Below the pieces are notes generated by a model, which was not told where the DNA came from, did not search any database, and saw nothing but the letters and a program-made list of their open reading frames with translations. From NCBI RefSeq assembly GCF_001482285.1, contig NZ_LOEP01000014.1:1-64000 (forward strand): DNA of 64,000 bases, in the 5' to 3' direction. Of the stretch, positions 1 through 8,625 are shown in pieces. Both the position numbers and the translations under genes were made by a program. This stretch comes from Haloferax sp. Q22. GTDB lineage: Archaea > Halobacteriota > Halobacteria > Halobacteriales > Haloferacaceae. Each line of letters starts with the position of its first letter. Positions within the stretch are counted from its first letter, which is position 1.

Positions 1-67
1 CCTCGTCGTCGCAATCACCAACTACGAACGTGGAGACAATCCGGGAAGTACCGTGATCACGGTGTGA
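1..67 (+). CDS. 3' end of an unidentified gene (partial)
   Basis: The frame starting at base 2 is open from the window edge and ends with TGA at 65-67, giving a 21-residue tail rich in Thr, Val and Gly. Its third codon positions are mostly G or C. The other two forward frames also run a short way, so the assignment is tentative. No function can be read from so short a tail. Confidence 0.35.
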   Translation, partial: LVVAITNYERGDNPGSTVITV

Positions 68-449
68 GAACTCTTCTATGACACCCTCTGCGCCCCACCA
101 AGCGCGCCCCAGATTCAGAGGGTCAACGAGTTAATAGGTTAAACGAGGATATATACTTGTCTGAGAATCCCACACTCTGATTTCACCGACTGTTAGGGTC
201 GCAAAATCTGCAAGTAAAGTGGTCGTAACAATCTATACTAACTCAGAATTTCAATGTATCCGACAGTATCGTTGTACTACCGGAAAGCAGTAGTGTGGCC
301 CGATTTTTCACCTGCGAGAACCGCAATTGGACGCGACACCAAAATCGACTGAGAGTTAAGTTCACGGATACGACGATTCGGCAGTAGCACCGACTGAGAA
401 TACGCGAGAGCTCCGGAGCGACTGTCCACGGCAGTCTCGAGGAGACGGT
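68..449. other. Intergenic stretch, no gene seen
   Basis: About 380 bases, more AT-rich than the flanks and with frequent stops in all frames. No tRNA, repeat array or convincing ORF is visible. An AT-rich patch near 145-155 could be part of a promoter, but no gene start lies at the right distance on either strand. Confidence 0.5.
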
Positions 450-983
450 TTATTCCACGAGCGCTTCGAAAGCGTCGGCCGAGGTACCCTCACGTTGCTC
501 GGAGAGGTACTGCGCGAACACCAGCACGAGGAGCGCCGCGGAGACGAACACCGCGATTGCGCTCCACGAGACGAGCGCGAATCCAGGGATCCCCGCCCAC
601 ACTCCGAGGATGAGCACCCAACTGACCGCGCCGAGAAGTGCGTAGTACCGACTCCACGACTCGCGCGCGTCGGGTTGCATCCAGAAGAACCCCCGCTTGG
701 CGACGTTCGGGACGAGTTCGACGGACCGCTCCTCGTCGTCGTAATCGACCAGTCCGGCGCTCTCGAGTTTCGGGAGGTGCGTCTGGTACAGCGAGATATA
801 CACGCGCTGTCGCTCTTCGTCGGTCACGTCCTCGACCGCCGTGCCGTTCTCTCGAGCCGCGACCATCGCCGCGAGTTGCTTCAACGAGATTGCTTCGCCC
901 GCGCGGTGAAGGAAGTAGAGAATCTGCCTCCGGCGCGAGTTACTGAGGATGCGAAAGAGCTCGTCTTTTGATAGTGTTGTCAT
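450..983 (-). CDS. DUF7344-type winged-helix membrane protein
   Basis: A 177-residue protein counted from the ATG at 983. A longer upstream reading adds 48 residues of non-haloarchaeal character and is not adopted. Residues ~5-95 form the haloarchaeal DUF7344 winged-helix domain (LFRILSNSRRRQILYFLH at the front, then a basic/aromatic wing and a DYDDEERSVELVPN-type end). Two hydrophobic segments follow near residues 115-165, so it is probably a membrane-tethered DNA-binding regulator. Targets are unknown. It is divergent from the PadR-like gene to the right. A CGATAACAAAG sequence about 80 bp upstream resembles the element repeated in the glycan island. Confidence 0.85.
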   Translation of the reverse strand: MTTLSKDELFRILSNSRRRQILYFLHRAGEAISLKQLAAMVAARENGTAVEDVTDEERQRVYISLYQTHLPKLESAGLVDYDDEERSVELVPNVAKRGFFWMQPDARESWSRYYALLGAVSWVLILGVWAGIPGFALVSWSAIAVFVSAALLVLVFAQYLSEQREGTSADAFEALVE

Positions 984-1329
984 CGTCGTGTGCGGGGGGT
1001 TCTCGCATGCGATGCGAAAGAAGACCAGGCCCGGTTGAGTCGTAATACACCACAACCAACCTTTGTTATCGTGACGTTTCCGGGAGGCACTGACCGAGTT
1101 TCTAACGAGGATTAAGCTCATCTTCACGGGATATTTACTGGGTTACAGACGGTCAGCGGGAGGGAGTTATCTCGGTCTCGGAGATGATTACGCATCTCGT
1201 CGGTTTTGAGAAAAGTCCTCGCGCCGGAATGGGAGCAAACTCGCAACAGCGGCGGTAAGGAACCCAATTGTCCAGTATAGAGGTGGCTAACAATACCCGA
1301 TGGCGGCGATACTTAGATTCGAGACTACA
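984..1329. other. Divergent intergenic region between two regulators
   Basis: About 345 bases separate the leftward DUF7344 gene and the rightward PadR-like gene and must hold both promoters. It contains TTTGTTATC at 1062-1070 (reverse GATAACAAA) about 80 bp ahead of the leftward gene. The region is otherwise without coding signal on either strand. Confidence 0.45.
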
Positions 1330-1608
1330 ATGTTCGAATTGACTGGCTTCCAGCGCGACCTGCTGTACGTGATTGCCGGCGCAGAGCGCCCGTCCGGGCA
1401 GGAGATTAAAGAGATGATCAGCAAGGACGTCGGGGAGGTGAACCACGGTCGGCTCTACCCGAACCTCGACGCCCTCGTTGAACAAGGGTACGTGAACAAG
1501 GGACAGCACGACCGCCGAACGAACTTCTACGAGATGTCCGAGAAAGGCCGCGAGTCCATCGTCGAGCGCCGGGACTGGGAAGACCGTCACGTCGGGTTCC
1601 TCGGATAG
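1330..1608 (+). CDS. PadR-family transcriptional regulator
   Basis: A 92-residue protein read from the ATG at 1330; an upstream ATG at 1300 would add ten residues that break the family start (MFELTGFQRDLLYVIAG). The pattern of first helix, G-x-EIKE, LYPNLDALVEQGYV recognition region and NFYEMSEKG wing is typical of short haloarchaeal PadR-like winged-helix proteins that bind DNA as dimers. There is no ligand domain. Its neighbour on the left is a divergent DUF7344 gene. The regulated genes cannot be named from context. Confidence 0.85.
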   Translation: MFELTGFQRDLLYVIAGAERPSGQEIKEMISKDVGEVNHGRLYPNLDALVEQGYVNKGQHDRRTNFYEMSEKGRESIVERRDWEDRHVGFLG

Positions 1609-2198
1609 CACGCCGCCGTCTCCACAGCTGAGCGACGAACCGTCCGTTCGAACACCCGAGGGCGCGAGTGGGACGCTCGCCCCGGAAGAAAGAAGACGAG
1701 AACAGCTCGTCGCTGGTGGCCGCATCGGTCCCCGCGGTCTCGTTCGGTCCTCTCCCCTTTTCAGCGCCGATTCGAGTTGAGCGACCGCAGCGGCGCTGAG
1801 CCGACCGTGTTCGACGAGGCTCAACGCCCGGCGCCGCGGCTCCTGACCCGTCCGCCGCGGTTTCGAGGCGCATAGACGCTCGGACGGCCGAGAGCGCGGC
1901 CGCAGCGAACGCCACCAGAATATCTATCAGAAATTAGTACATTCGGTCGTCGTCAAAAATATCACAAGAAGGACATTCAAATCGACACCGCAACTCAGAC
2001 ATTAATGCAGCCATAAGAAACGGATTAATTCGAGAATAAGAGGTTGCTGTCGGTCGTTTTTCTGGTCAAAGTGAATCACCAGAATTCGTCGGCAATTCGA
2101 ACAATAACGATAGCAATAGTATCATCGATAGATATTCATGTATTCCTACTAATGTAATTATCGCAACATTTATGCGTGTAATCCGCAACCCCTGAGAC
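1609..2198. other. 590-bp intergenic region, no gene seen
   Basis: The left half is GC-rich, with open frames only in shadow phases. The right half (about 1915-2190) is AT-rich and full of stops. A TATA-like ACATTTATG at about 2167-2175 sits ~27 bp before the next start codon and fits a leaderless promoter. No RNA gene or mobile-element remnant could be identified. Confidence 0.45.
2166..2175 (+). promoter_or_regulatory. TATA-like box of the Tat protein at 2199
   Basis: The AT-rich motif lies 24-33 bp before the ATG at 2199. That is the spacing expected if transcription starts at or next to the start codon, as is common for haloarchaeal leaderless mRNAs. Inferred from position only. Confidence 0.4.
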
Positions 2199-2621
2199 AT
2201 GGTAAGTGAACGGTCCACCGGGCAGGACCCAGAAACGACGACGACTGACGACGACGTCGGTAGACGCAAGTACCTCGCGCTGTGCGGGTCGGTATCGGCC
2301 ACTGGTGCACTCGCGGGGTTCTCTGGGCTCGGCTCGGCGACGGAACAGGCCGACGAACCGGTCGACGACGACGGGCACACGCTCGTCGTTGCGGGCACCG
2401 GTCCCGTCTCTTCGTTCGAAGTGACGGTCAGCGGCTCTATCTCACCGCTCCAATCGAACGGCGCGCTCAGCACGACCGGGACGGTCGGTCCCGCCGCCGA
2501 GGGTACCGTCGACGACGACTCCCGGCGCTACCAGTTCGCGGGCGACATCACCAACTTCCAGTCGACCGACGCGGTGTCGGTCTACGTCGACGGCGTCCGC
2601 ATCCCCAACGACTCGTTCTGA
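2199..2621 (+). CDS. Tat-exported small protein of unknown function
   Basis: A 140-residue protein with a twin-arginine motif (GRRKYLALCGS, residues ~21-31) followed by a hydrophobic stretch, so it is probably exported folded by the Tat pathway. There is no lipobox. The mature part (SFEVTVSGSISPLQ...; ending YVDGVRIPNDSF) looks like a small beta-sandwich and resembles haloarchaeal secreted proteins of unknown role. The ATG at 2199 is preceded by a TATA-like box at leaderless spacing. It is convergent with the NosL-like gene to the right. I do not recognise a function. Confidence 0.75.
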   Translation: MVSERSTGQDPETTTTDDDVGRRKYLALCGSVSATGALAGFSGLGSATEQADEPVDDDGHTLVVAGTGPVSSFEVTVSGSISPLQSNGALSTTGTVGPAAEGTVDDDSRRYQFAGDITNFQSTDAVSVYVDGVRIPNDSF

Positions 2622-2668
2622 GGCCGTCGGAAATTCCGTTGTTTTCGAAGCGACCGACAGCGGCGGCG

Positions 2669-3280
2669 CTACGAGCGCATGTAGCCGCTGAGCCACTCGG
2701 GCGTCACGTCGTCGAACGGTACGGTTTCCCCGCCGTATTCGGCGACGAACTCGTCGGCGTCGGAACCCGACGAAAAGGGAATCAGGTCTTTACCCATGCC
2801 TCCGAGCACGTCGCTTTCGACGACGTACGTCATCTCGGTGGCGTCGCCGAAGGTCTCAGCGCCGGTGTGAGTCGAAATGAACGTGTCGCCGCCCTCTGTC
2901 GAGAGCTCGTAGTCGACCGTCGAGTAGTCCGTGACGTACACCGCCGTCGCCTCCCAGCCCTGCTCTCGGCGTTCGAAGTAGTACGGGAACAGCCCCATGC
3001 TGAGGGTGTGGAACCACGCCGGGTTGTCGTGGTCCTCGGGCGCGTTGTCGCGGTAGAAAACCTGTCCGTTCGGGCCGGCGTGGAGGCCGATGACCATCCC
3101 GCCTTGGTCGTCTTCCTTCCCGCCCGAGAGGTCGACCGGTTCGGGCGTCGGCTCCGCGTTCGAACCGCCGCCGAGACAGCCCGCGAGGGCCGCGAGCGCG
3201 CCGAGAGAAACGGCTTTCGTCGCGGCTCGGCGCGTGAACGAACCGTTCGAGCGGTCGCGCGGCGGAGAGTCATCGTGCAT
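2669..3280 (-). CDS. NosL-like copper-binding lipoprotein
   Basis: 203 residues from the ATG at 3280. The N-terminus has a twin Arg (FTRRAATK) and a lipobox (LAALAGC), so it should be lipid-anchored outside the cell. The C-terminal half, with YVVESDVLGGMGKDLIPFSS, then SDADEFVAEYGG and a closing VTPEWLSGYM, matches the NosL family, which delivers Cu(I) to nitrous oxide reductase. No nosZ, nosD, nosF or nosY gene lies nearby, so this is an orphan copy that may serve another cuproprotein or general copper handling. Transcribed leftward, next to glmM. Confidence 0.8.
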   Translation of the reverse strand: MHDDSPPRDRSNGSFTRRAATKAVSLGALAALAGCLGGGSNAEPTPEPVDLSGGKEDDQGGMVIGLHAGPNGQVFYRDNAPEDHDNPAWFHTLSMGLFPYYFERREQGWEATAVYVTDYSTVDYELSTEGGDTFISTHTGAETFGDATEMTYVVESDVLGGMGKDLIPFSSGSDADEFVAEYGGETVPFDDVTPEWLSGYMRS

Positions 3281-3396
3281 CGTCGCTCTGTGCAGAGGTC
3301 GGGCGTCATGGTACATAAACCGTGAGAACGGTCGCTCGCGTGCGCGAACTGAACTACCCTCGCCGAGGAGGCGGACGGGTCACAAAAATGAGGGGG

Positions 3397-4722
3397 TCAG
3401 GCGACGACCCGCGCGCCCTCGACGAGCGAGCGAACGTCCGCGAACAGGCGGTCGGCGTCCTCCTCGTCGCGGGCCTCCGCCGTGATTCGGACCAGCGGTT
3501 CGGTCCCGCTGGCGCGGACGAGGAACCAGCCGTCGTCGGTGTCGACGCGGATGCCGTCGATGGTGTCGACCTCGTCGTACGTCGCGTGGATGTCGCGGGC
3601 GATGCGGTCCATCGCCTGGTGTTTGTCGTCGAACGAGAGGCTCGCGCGGCGGGTGGCGTACGCCGCCCCGCCGAGGTCGGCGACCTGCTCGGACAGCGGC
3701 CCGCCGCGGGCCACGAGGTCGGCGAGTTTGAGTGCCGCGTAGTGGCCGTCGGGTGCGAGCGTCTCGTCCGGCCAAATCCACGCGCCGGAGGGTTCGCCAC
3801 CGAAGACGTAGCCGGGTTCGGCGACCGCCTCGGCGACGTGGACGTCGCCGACCGGCGTGTAGGTGACGTGCCCCCCGGCGGATTCGACCACATCTTGCAC
3901 GAGGAGGCTCGTGTCGACGGGGACGGCGACGGCGTCGCCCGGGGAGACGGCGTCCCGCGCGAACAGCGCGAGGAGCGCGTCGCCGGGGACGTACGCGCCG
4001 GTCTCGTCGACCGCGACGAGTCGGTCCGCGTCGCCGTCGTGGGCGAGACCCACGTCCGCGTCGAGCGCGGGAACGGTCCGGCGGAGCGCAGTGAGCGTCT
4101 CGGCGTTCGGCTCGCTCTTACGAGCGGGGAACCGACCGTCCAGTTGGCCGTCGATGGTGTTGACCGTCGCGCCGAGCTCGTAGAGCGCGTCGACCGAGAC
4201 GCGACCCGTGCCGTTGCCGAGATCGAACGCGACGGTCACGTCGTCGAGGTCGTCGAACGACGAGACGAGGTGATTCACGTGGCGAGCCGCGGCGTCGGGC
4301 CACTCGCGCTCCTCGCCGAGTTCGTCCCACGGGGCGAGCGACACCTCGTCGCGGTTGAGCCGGTGGACGATGTCGCGCGTCTGGGCCTTGTCGAAGGCGC
4401 GGCCGCTCGGCGTCCAGAGCTTCAGCCCGTTGTCCGACGCGGGGTTGTGAGACGCCGTGATACCGATACCGGCGTCCGCGCCGGCCCAGCCGACCGCGCG
4501 GGCGACTGTGGGGGTCGAGACGACGCCGAGTCGGACCACGTTCGCGCCGCACTCGCGGACGCCGGCGCTCACGGCGTCGGCGAGGACGTCCCCGCTGAGG
4601 CGGGCGTCCTGCCCGACGACGACGGTGCAGGCGTCGCAGCCGACCGCGCGGCCGATTCGAAGGGCGAGTTCGGCGGTCACGGTTCGGCCAACCGGACCCC
4701 TGATTCCACTCGTTCCGAACAT
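3397..4722 (-). CDS. glmM: Phosphoglucosamine mutase / phosphohexomutase
   Basis: 441 residues with all four alpha-D-phosphohexomutase signatures in order: the start MFGTSGIRGPVG, the phosphoserine loop ITASHNPASDNG (Ser near residue 91), the metal loop DGDADRL (near 225), the sugar loop GGEPSGAWIW, and the phosphate-binding RASGTEPLVRI near the C-terminus. The enzyme interconverts glucosamine-6-P and glucosamine-1-P (or a related hexose pair) on the way to UDP-GlcNAc. That is the precursor expected for the glycan island at 43-63 kb. Archaeal members are often annotated as phosphomannomutase, so substrate preference is uncertain. Confidence 0.9.
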   Translation of the reverse strand: MFGTSGIRGPVGRTVTAELALRIGRAVGCDACTVVVGQDARLSGDVLADAVSAGVRECGANVVRLGVVSTPTVARAVGWAGADAGIGITASHNPASDNGLKLWTPSGRAFDKAQTRDIVHRLNRDEVSLAPWDELGEEREWPDAAARHVNHLVSSFDDLDDVTVAFDLGNGTGRVSVDALYELGATVNTIDGQLDGRFPARKSEPNAETLTALRRTVPALDADVGLAHDGDADRLVAVDETGAYVPGDALLALFARDAVSPGDAVAVPVDTSLLVQDVVESAGGHVTYTPVGDVHVAEAVAEPGYVFGGEPSGAWIWPDETLAPDGHYAALKLADLVARGGPLSEQVADLGGAAYATRRASLSFDDKHQAMDRIARDIHATYDEVDTIDGIRVDTDDGWFLVRASGTEPLVRITAEARDEEDADRLFADVRSLVEGARVVA

Positions 4723-4903
4723 ACCGTGGGAGACGGTGACAGGACGTTTTGGTATGTTTCGCCTACTGTCACAAACGGGCGGTCAGGCGGTACCTACTGG
4801 AAGGCGGCGAATCGCGAGGCCGGCGTGACGAATCGAGGGGCCGTGTCGCCACTCGCCGGGGCGGATGAGCGGTAAGTGGTCGGCGATTAGGCGGTGAGTC
4901 GCC

Positions 4904-5218
4904 TCACTGGAGGGGCTGGGCGTCGCCGATGGGGACCACTTCAATAGAACCGAGCGCGTCGAGCGTCACGCGGTAGCCCGCGTAGGAAAACGAGAGGAGC
5001 GCGTCCTCAGAACAGCCGAAGACCGTTTCGAGGGCGTCGGGGTCGATAGTCTGTGCGAGCGGCGGGAGCTGCGTCGGTCGGACGCCCTCGATTGCCGCAA
5101 TACTCAATACAACGTTCGTGCTTAGGAGCTCGGAAGAGTCGCGGTCGACGCGGTATGACCCGGTCGACTCGTCGTACGTCACGCGCGAGTCCTTCCAGTC
5201 GTTCGTCTGTGCCATCAT
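4904..5218 (-). CDS. HalOD1 domain protein
   Basis: About 104 residues; two adjacent ATGs (5218 and 5215) are possible starts. The segment STNVVLSIAAIEGVRPTQLPPLAQTIDPDALETVF, followed by LSFSYAGYRVTLDALGSIEV, is the haloarchaeal output domain HalOD1. This domain is found alone or fused to receiver domains and is thought to act in signalling output. No partner domain is present and neighbours are unrelated, so its input is unknown. Confidence 0.85.
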   Translation of the reverse strand: MMAQTNDWKDSRVTYDESTGSYRVDRDSSELLSTNVVLSIAAIEGVRPTQLPPLAQTIDPDALETVFGCSEDALLSFSYAGYRVTLDALGSIEVVPIGDAQPLQ

Positions 5219-5394
5219 GGGTGCCTTAACAGGCGTCTGTGTGCGATGGTTCCCCTTAAATCCATGCTATTTGTGAACAGTTGTAATTCGTGAACGTCAC
5301 GGAAATAGACGGGTACAGCCGTGGTACTCCGCGATCGCAATCTGGTGCCCACCATACACAATCAAAATTCGTGATGGTTTCGGAGGAGCGACGG

Positions 5395-6036
5395 TCAGCC
5401 CTGCCGGGCACGAAGCGTTCGGACGGTTTCGCGCGCCTCCTCGACCGTGATTTCGCGCTTGTAGAGCGCCGATCCGGGCTCCAGTAGTTCGCCGCCCGAA
5501 ACGAGGCCACCGACGTCAACCGGGCCGAAGCCGATGTCACGGATGAGGTCGGCGACGCGGGCTTTGGCGTCCGAGTCGTCGCCGGCGAGGAAGACCGCGA
5601 GACGCTCCGAGTCGGGAAGGTCCGGGTGTCCGAGGTCGCGCAGCGTCTCCCAGTGGATGGTGTTGAACGACTTGACTAGTTTCGCGTCCGGGAGCTGGGC
5701 CGCGACGAGTTCCGAGGAGGTGTCGTCACCGAGGTCGATGACGTGGAAGTTCTCGGTGTAGGGGTTCATCGCGTCGACGACTATCTTCTCCGCGAAGTGG
5801 TCCGCGTCGGGGAGCGAATCGCGCTCTCGGAACGGAACGGCGAGGAAGACCACGTCGCCGAACCGAATCGCTTGCGTCGGTTCAACCGCGCGAAGTTGCG
5901 GCCCGAGCGTCTCGGAGAGGTCCGTGAGCGACTCGACTCCGCTTTCGTTGGCTATCGCCACCTCGTGGTCCGACTCCACGAGGAGTTGGGCCAACGTCCC
6001 GCCGAGTCGGCCAGCGCCGAGTATTCCGATGTCCAT
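5395..6036 (-). CDS. NADPH-dependent F420 reductase-like protein
   Basis: 213 residues from the ATG at 6036 (an ATG two codons upstream is also possible). The start MDIGILGAGRLGGTLAQLL is a Rossmann dinucleotide-binding loop. The following DVVFLAVPF, VVDAMNP and KSFNTIHWETL blocks match the NADPH-dependent F420 oxidoreductase (Fno/NpdG) and YfiQ-like family, which moves hydride between F420H2 and NADP+. Haloarchaea have F420, but this group also contains reductases of unknown substrate, so the exact reaction is uncertain. It is a single-gene unit. Confidence 0.75.
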   Translation of the reverse strand: MDIGILGAGRLGGTLAQLLVESDHEVAIANESGVESLTDLSETLGPQLRAVEPTQAIRFGDVVFLAVPFRERDSLPDADHFAEKIVVDAMNPYTENFHVIDLGDDTSSELVAAQLPDAKLVKSFNTIHWETLRDLGHPDLPDSERLAVFLAGDDSDAKARVADLIRDIGFGPVDVGGLVSGGELLEPGSALYKREITVEEARETVRTLRARQG

Positions 6037-6190
6037 GAACAAAGATATATGTTAACAAAGTTGAATCTTTGTGTGGTCGGCGGCGAAGGATGAAGGCTCT
6101 CTCACTCGTGGTTCACTAATCGTAATGAGCCACATAACCGCATCAGACCTTCTCTATCCCGGAATCTTCAGCTATTCAGTACAATCATAA

Positions 6191-6202
6191 TTTAGTATAT
6201 AT
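6191..6202 (+). promoter_or_regulatory. TATA box of the lipoprotein gene at 6220
   Basis: TTTAGTATATAT ends 18 bp before the ATG, with its centre about 24 bp upstream. This fits a leaderless haloarchaeal promoter. Confidence 0.5.
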
Positions 6203-6219
6203 GTGGCGTTGGAAGCGAC

Positions 6220-6825
6220 ATGAACAGACGAACATTCCTCGGCGGCGTCGGAGCGAGCGTGGTGCTCCTCTCCGGCTGCCTCGGTGCGGAGGGTAACGCG
6301 CTCGACCCGGCGGCCGACCAGAACGACGACCCAGCCGGCGACGAACAGCCCGCGAGACAGGCGACCGACTCGCCCGAGCCGACCCCCGAGCCGACGACCG
6401 AACAGCCCACCGAACCGACACCCGAATCGACGCCGGAGCCGACGACCGACGCTCCCGAAGACCGCATCGACTTCGAGCGCGAGGACGACGACCCGGACGT
6501 CGTGGGCACACTCCTGACTAAGGGGCCCGTGCCGGGCGTCGTCGTCTCCTCTGACCTCCCGTACGCGAAGGCGTGGCAGAACTACGCCGAGACCGACGAG
6601 GAGGCGGAGACCTACCGCGTCGGCCTCTCAGTTGACACCGCCTCGCGAATCGGGCGGCTGAGCGTCGTCGGTCGGGTGTACGACGCCGAGGGCGAGCTCG
6701 TCGCCGAGGACACGGACGTGAGCAACAACGTCCCGGCGGACAAGAACGCGCTCATCCACCTCGTCTTCGAGGGCGACCTCGACGCGATGTACTACTTCGA
6801 GGTCGACCTCGTCGTCCCGAACTGA
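6220..6825 (+). CDS. Tat lipoprotein with FxLyD-like domain
   Basis: 201 residues. The N-terminus RRTFLGG plus SGCLG is a Tat signal with a lipobox, predicting an anchored surface protein. Residues ~35-85 are a Pro/Thr/Glu-rich linker made of repeated PEPT-like units. The rest (YAKAWQNYAETDEEAETYRVGLSVDTASRIGRLSVVGRVYDAEGELVAEDTDVSNNVPADKNALIHLVFEGD) has the beta-sandwich pattern of FxLyD-type domains. The function is unknown. The linker probably holds the domain away from the membrane, through the S-layer space. Confidence 0.75.
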   Translation: MNRRTFLGGVGASVVLLSGCLGAEGNALDPAADQNDDPAGDEQPARQATDSPEPTPEPTTEQPTEPTPESTPEPTTDAPEDRIDFEREDDDPDVVGTLLTKGPVPGVVVSSDLPYAKAWQNYAETDEEAETYRVGLSVDTASRIGRLSVVGRVYDAEGELVAEDTDVSNNVPADKNALIHLVFEGDLDAMYYFEVDLVVPN

Positions 6826-6828
6826 GCG

Positions 6829-8139
6829 TCAGGCCCCGCCGGCGTACGCCTCGAACTCTTTTCCGCGCAGGGCGAAGTAAACCACGCCGACCACGCCGAC
6901 GAGCGACGCGACCGAGAACGCCAGCGTCGGGTCGCTCGCGTAGAGCCAGCCACCGAGCGCCGCGCTCGGGATGACGATGGTGTTCCGCACGAGGTAGTAC
7001 GCGCCCGTCACCCGGCCGCCGGCGTTCCGCTCGGCCGGGCCGACGATGAGCGCCTTGTGCGCGGGGAGGCCGGCGAACCGGAGCCCCGAGAAGGCAAAGA
7101 GGGCGACGACGACCCACTGGTCCGCCGGCGCGAAGATGAGGAGGACCGGAAAGACGGCGTACACCGCGAACCCGAGGCCGACGACCGGCTTGAGACCGGT
7201 TCGCTCGGCGAGCTTCGAGACGGGGAGTTTCGTCAGGAGCGCGACGGCCATCTCGACGCCGAGGAGGACGCCGAAGAAGGCGTCTGGGCGGAGCGAGACG
7301 CCGAACCCGGTGAAGCCGACGTCGAGGAACTCCGTGACGACGATGACGAAGAAGACGTACACCATCCCGTTGGCGAACCGGATGAGCGTGTCTGCGACGA
7401 GGAGCGGGCGGAGCGTCTCCGGGAGCGACCGGAGGTCGTCGCGGAGCTGTGCGAGCCCCTCGAACGACTTGCCCAGCGAGTCCCCGCCCGCGTCGTAGAG
7501 GACGTGCTGGGCGACGGTGGCGACGATACCGAAGGCCGCGGCCACGATGAGGACGTACCGGAAGCCCTCGACGAACGTCGCCGTCGCCGCCAACAGCGCG
7601 GCCGCGATGAGCGGTCCGAGGAGGAAGCCGACGCGGCGGAAAATCTCGGTGCTGGCGAAGCCCATCGCCAGTCGCTCCGGCGGAACGCTCTGCTTGACGA
7701 TGGCAAACGTCGCACCGAGGCCGAACGACTTCCACGCCTGCGTGAGAAACAGCCCGACGAAAATCCAGAGCCACGGTTCGAGCGAGACGCCCGCGAGCGT
7801 CACCTCGGGAACTTGCGGGGCGACGAACCAGAAGAGAAAACCGGCCGAGGAGACGGTTCCGAACAGCGTGAGCGAGAGGCGCGACCCGAGGCGGTCGGAG
7901 AGCGCGCCGCCCGGATACGGGTACAGCGCCCCGATGAGGTTGCCGACGCTCCCGTAGAGACCGACCACGGTCGCGCCGGCCCCGAGCACCCGGAGGTACT
8001 CCGGAACGTACCGGCCGGTCATCTGAAACGAGAGGCTGAACGCGAACATCGCCACCGAGAGGACGAGCACGTCGCGTTCGAGTCCGACGAACTGCCGGAA
8101 GGAATCGAAGCTATCGACGGCGTCCCGGAGCGTTCCCAT
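6829..8139 (-). CDS. Major facilitator superfamily transporter
   Basis: 436 residues from the ATG at 8139; the ORF extends eight codons further but without support. About twelve hydrophobic segments are visible, with the loop 2-3 signature GALYPYPGGALSDRLGSRLSL after the second helix and a longer central loop near residues 205-230 (ARDDLRSLPETL region). This is the MFS fold, probably a drug or metabolite exporter, but nothing in the sequence fixes the substrate. It is a single leftward gene, convergent with the lipoprotein gene. Confidence 0.85.
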   Translation of the reverse strand: MGTLRDAVDSFDSFRQFVGLERDVLVLSVAMFAFSLSFQMTGRYVPEYLRVLGAGATVVGLYGSVGNLIGALYPYPGGALSDRLGSRLSLTLFGTVSSAGFLFWFVAPQVPEVTLAGVSLEPWLWIFVGLFLTQAWKSFGLGATFAIVKQSVPPERLAMGFASTEIFRRVGFLLGPLIAAALLAATATFVEGFRYVLIVAAAFGIVATVAQHVLYDAGGDSLGKSFEGLAQLRDDLRSLPETLRPLLVADTLIRFANGMVYVFFVIVVTEFLDVGFTGFGVSLRPDAFFGVLLGVEMAVALLTKLPVSKLAERTGLKPVVGLGFAVYAVFPVLLIFAPADQWVVVALFAFSGLRFAGLPAHKALIVGPAERNAGGRVTGAYYLVRNTIVIPSAALGGWLYASDPTLAFSVASLVGVVGVVYFALRGKEFEAYAGGA

Positions 8140-8187
8140 CGTCCGAGTGGTTCGCGGGAGCACTCAAGAAAGTACGGTGCGGTCGGC

Positions 8188-8625
8188 CTATTCGTCGACC
8201 GGCGGGTCGACCCAGACGACGAGGCCGTCGTCGCCCCTGACGACGCCGCGGGTCAGGTCGTCGCCGAACGGCGCGTCGTCGACGCTCTCGGGGTCGACCG
8301 CCGTCACGCGGTCGACCTCGTCGACCAGCCAGCCGAACACGGTCGCGTCCTCGTCGGCGGCGTCGAAGACGACGACGCGGGAGGCGTCCGGGTTCGACCC
8401 CACGCCGAGGAGCGAAGCCGTGTCGACGAGCATCGTCGTCGCGCCCCGGTAGTCCATCGCGCCGACGACGTGCGGCGGCGAGTCCGGGAGCGAGCGGGTC
8501 GGCTTGCGGTCGATGATCTCGGTGACGACATCAAGGGCCACGCAGTAACGCTCCTCGCCGATTTCGAATTCGAGGACCTGCGTCGGTTCGTCGAGCGCCG
8601 CGCCGGGCGCGTCCGTGAGTGACAT
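8188..8625 (-). CDS. cheW: CheW-domain chemotaxis adaptor
   Basis: 145 residues spanning a single CheW domain: LEFEIGEERYCVALDVVTEIIDR, then VVGAMDYRGATTMLVDTASLLG, and a C-terminal GWLVDEVDRVTAVDPESV. CheW proteins couple transducers to the kinase CheA. The start ATG abuts the stop codon of the transducer gene with no gap, so the two are almost surely co-transcribed and translationally coupled. No cheA, cheY or arl genes are in the window, so this is a dedicated adaptor outside a main chemotaxis cluster. Confidence 0.85.
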   Translation of the reverse strand: MSLTDAPGAALDEPTQVLEFEIGEERYCVALDVVTEIIDRKPTRSLPDSPPHVVGAMDYRGATTMLVDTASLLGVGSNPDASRVVVFDAADEDATVFGWLVDEVDRVTAVDPESVDDAPFGDDLTRGVVRGDDGLVVWVDPPVDE

